DNA of 64,000 bases, taken from positions 66,836,001 through 66,900,000 of the forward strand of contig CM114271.1 of assembly GCA_050084515.1 (NCBI GenBank), given 5' to 3'. This stretch comes from Blasia pusilla. Its lineage: Eukaryota > Marchantiophyta > Marchantiopsida > Blasiales. A program made the position numbers and the translations under genes. Below are positions 60,864-64,000 of the stretch, in pieces; within the stretch, counting starts at the first letter, position 1, and every line of letters starts with the position of its first letter. The notes below the pieces were generated by a model. The model did no database searches, was not told the DNA's origin, and was given only the letters and a program-made list of their open reading frames with translations.

Positions 60864-62266
60864 TGCAAATTCGGGAATAATTCAACCCTTGACTCAAACT
60901 GGATCCAATGTTGAAATTTACTTCCAAGAACAGCGAAAAGTGTTCTATAACGCCAAATCTATCAGCGTTCTACAACGCCAAATCTATCGGGAAAAATGAG
61001 GTTTTATTGTCGGAAATGTTGTAGATCACTTTGTGGCAGAAGTCGCAGTCCAAAGTGGCAGTCGGGATGAGCCAAATCTACCGACGGAATTGGGTTTTAC
61101 TGTCGAAAATGGAGTAGATCACTTTGGGCACGAGATGGAGCACTCTCTTGCCTCCAAATATTTCGGGGGGTGTAAAGAAATATCGTAATTTGCGATGCAA
61201 TATTTGGGACCGGTGAATGTGATTTGCTGAATGGAGATGTTTCTTCCTTTGCCCCCCGCCACCCTTGGTCATGCCCGTTTCACATAAGCCATGCTCAAGA
61301 GGATGTTGTGTTCCTTCCTATCAATGGTTTGTTGTCTTCTGCGTTCTTCATGTAGTGCAAATTCTCTTATCCTGCATCTCGGTTCCTTTCCTTGTCAAGA
61401 GCATCGATGCTAAGTTGCAAGGCGCGTGTTGGATTTGTGGATTTTCGATCTCACGCCGTTGTAAGGCCTCTTCAATCGGCAGGAGTAACGTTCAGGGTGG
61501 AGCTTTACATATGAGCAGCGTAGAGCAAAAAAAAAGTGAGCCTATCAGTGATTCTCCTTTCTCTGTTGGACACAAGGGTAGAAGCAATTGGCCGAGAGAG
61601 CAAGAGCGATGGCGAGGACTATTTTTGTCTGATCTGTTTCTCAAGGGATCCTTTGGATTTTGATTTTGGATTTGGTCCACAGGAGGAGCCTAACAAAGCC
61701 CATGGGATCTTCCCCTTGTCCATGTGAGTGCACTTGCCATCGCCTTACCATAAGAGGGAGGGAGGGAGGAGGGAGTGACGTTGTGGTAGAAATGGAAGAG
61801 TGGGAGATTTGAAATTTGCATAGGAGATCGAGTATGTGCTGCCTTCCGTTGGACCTGGGTTCTACCTCTTTTTGAAAATCTTTGTAATTTTTGCATGATT
61901 GTCATTTGGGACCAACGCTTGTGCCCAAAGTGATCTACTGTAATTCCGATCGTAGAATCTAGTAGCGTCGGTAGATCTAGGTCGCTTCGACAGGCACTTC
62001 AAACCGCCCCTTGTGCCCAAAATGATCTATTGCATTTCCTATAGTAGAATCCGATTTTGTTGATAGATTTGGCTCATCTTGTGTGGCACTTGGAATTGTG
62101 ACTTCTTCGCCGAGCAATCTATTGCATTTATGACAATAGAACCCCATTTTTTCTAGTAGATTTGGCGCCATAGAACATTGGAAAATGCTCTTCTCATTGT
62201 TCTTGGAAGTAAGTTTTAACATTCGATCTGGTGTGAGTCTAGGGTTGAGTCATTCCCGAATTTGCA
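60864..62266. mobile_element. foldback element with subrepeat-built inverted arms
   Basis: The left end TGCAAATTCGGGAAT at 60864 is repeated inverted at 62266. The left arm (to ~61140) contains two, and the right arm (from ~61905) three, tandem ~105-bp units holding GCCAAATCTA, TTYTAYTGTCG and TAGATCACTTTGGGCAC. About 760 bp lies between. An open frame at 61265-61663 in the spacer has no recognised domain. No target duplication is visible. Confidence 0.75.
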
Positions 62267-62599
62267 GATCCTGCGTTCCATCCCCATCATCTTTCCACTT
62301 TCAGGAGTTCGATTATGTTCCCGTTCTCATCTTCTGATGGGTGGCTCCGGGAAAAAGATGAGAGCGGGCCTCTCACTAGACTCCTTTTGATCCCTGTACT
62401 ACACAAACATTTCAGGATAGGGATGGGATTTGTTGCCTCCACCTTCTTCTTCTTGAGTGGTGAGTTGAGTGCACACCATCGTTCGATCTCGTCCGCATGT
62501 GGTGCTACAGCTCAGGAATCGTGCCGGATTAGTTATGTATTTCCAAATTTGGGCATTTTGTTTGTCATTGGACGAAATTAGTTGCTAGTATTCATATAA

Positions 62600-62745
62600 G
62601 AGAAGAATAAAGTCTAGTGTAGCGACGCATACCCGCACAATCTAATCTGCTTCAAGTGGGAAAAGTGGAGTGGTTTTCGCAAGACGGATTCTAGAGGCTT
62701 CTCTTGTAGGATCAAGAGCATGAGACCTTAGCACTTGGGCTACCC
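62600..62745 (-). mobile_element. tRNA-derived SINE candidate
   Basis: The minus strand begins GGTAGCCCAAGTGCTAAGG (62744 down), resembling a tRNA D-arm and box A. The segment near 62691, GCCTCTAGAATCC, is a decayed box B. A body with GATTGTGCGGGTATGCGTCG follows, then a T-rich end (CTTTATTCTTCTC) near 62605. Confidence 0.5.
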
Positions 62746-64000
62746 TGTATGCCATGCCACAATCTTATATTTTTTACTGTGTAGTCAATGGGTCTTGTGT
62801 ATTGCCACTTTCACGAGATATTCAATGAAGATAGTGAATTGGATGGCATTTGAATATCTCACATGCTAACTATTCATTCATGATGGCTAAGTAATCATTT
62901 TTTCTAATGATGCGAGTTGTTTGCTATTGGTTGGTCATTTGGTAATATTACCTACCAGTAGTTTCAACATATATTAGTTTTAGATATTTTAAAAATAGTT
63001 TAGTTTGTTGATCTTATAATTGATTTTTTTATTATCAAAATTCATATCTAAGAAGATGTGAATAATAAAAAATATCATGTGTCCAAGCATGAAAAGAATA
63101 TGACAATATATACTAGCAGGTGCCATAGGTGATATTGAAGTGCTTCCGAACTTTACTTCTCTTATTGTCTCCCCTTAATGGAACTTCTTCTCTAAAACAC
63201 CATAAGAACACTTAAATGAGTGTCAACCTTGAGGAGGGTTTCTTCTAGCGCCATTCTCTTTCAATTATATAAGATTATTAAAAGGTGAAAAATAAAAAAA
63301 ATTGAGTTTGTGTGTAGCACGGGGAGGCTATTCACTATGATATGAGCAAATAATACAGGACATGAATAATAGAAGACTAACTCAGGATTATTTATGTTTC
63401 GCAAATTTGGAAACATAAATATTCTTGTTGCCCATCCATGATTTTTTTTATTGCTTGTAATATTGAAAGCTTCTTCTTGTTCTTTAGTGTCGCATGGCAA
63501 TCAGACATGTGTTTGAAAATTAAGAAGGGATTCTTTCATAATATTATAGCTTGAGGGATTTGGAATCTTTGTCCCACCGCCCAAGGGTGCAATAATGTCG
63601 TGTGCATTTATTTATTGTGAGTTTATCATCTCCTTGCAAGTGGGAACGGAGCATTACACATAGGAAGTGATTATTGAAGTGGATGTAAAGTGAGAAATGT
63701 TGGAGGATGTAATCAACAACATATTGTAGACTTTTACCATATTGTGGAGTTGTTCAACATCATTGGATTCATTCTTCTCCATGCATTGTTTGGGGAAATT
63801 GAGGAGATCCTTAGCCACCCTATATGAAGAAAACTCAATAGCATCCTCTTTGCAACTCATTGCCATTCAAAAGTGCACTTTTTAATAAAGGACTTTCAAC
63901 AAGAGTGAAGAGTTGGCCGGCCTAACCTTCTCACTAAAAAATTGGATATGCATTTGTTATTCATAATTAAGAAACAAATTGGATGTACTATAGTTGTGGA
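62746..64000. other. AT-rich intergenic DNA to the window end
   Basis: Only a 10-bp inverted repeat GAGATATTCA/TGAATATCTC (62815-62824 and 62851-62860) stands out; no gene seen. Confidence 0.4.

Noticed and set aside
62600-62745. Functional tRNA gene
   Set aside because: Box A-like and D-arm sequence is present, but the acceptor stem and box B are decayed and a SINE-like body follows.

Overview
This window is nuclear DNA from a plant. It contains three multi-exon genes with typical plant homologues, GT-AG introns plus one apparent AT-AC (U12-type) intron, and about 45 kb of decayed transposable elements and satellites. The gene products are DRL1/KTI12, S-adenosylmethionine synthetase (SAMS) and the CDK-activating kinase CDKD. 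The SAMS coding region is split by a 1.5-kb intron and the LINE remnants have an unusual look, so I lean towards a non-flowering land plant (fern, lycophyte or bryophyte). That placement is inference; nothing here fixes the species.

Layout. 1-13.5 kb: AT-rich intergenic DNA with a LINE reverse-transcriptase remnant (6.6-7.7 kb, minus), a CT-rich tandem repeat (8.4-9.05 kb), a dispersed ~300-bp repeat rich in TGGACATGTCCA palindromes (three copies) and several near-perfect snap-back palindromes. 13.5-20.8 kb: two convergent housekeeping genes, DRL1/KTI12 (+, nine exons, 314 aa) and SAMS (-, two exons, 408 aa), about 1.4 kb apart. 20.87-22.35 kb: degenerate minisatellite upstream of SAMS, with six exact copies of one 9-mer. 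22.4-34.6 kb: a Ty1/copia gag-protease remnant, then a broken Ty3/gypsy chromovirus with a 3' LTR. 38.7-44.5 kb: CDKD (-, seven exons, 407 aa), whose fifth intron holds about 2.5 kb of a GA-rich satellite and a LINE tail. 46-57 kb: solo and tandem LTRs related to the gypsy LTR, an AT-rich repeat pair and a Helitron Rep/helicase N-terminal remnant. 58.2-58.95 kb: two tiny non-autonomous Helitrons. 60.86-62.27 kb: a foldback element whose inverted arms are built of tandem subrepeats. 62.6 kb: a tRNA-derived SINE candidate.

The three genes do unrelated housekeeping work: tRNA wobble-uridine modification through Elongator, methyl-donor synthesis, and cell-cycle/transcription kinase activation. 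They show no operon-like link. The most notable signals are a tandemly repeated exon tail in DRL1, the putative AT-AC intron, a satellite abutting a CDKD splice donor, paired hairpins in the SAMS intron, and a Pro-to-Val change in the SAMS active-site motif GHPDK.
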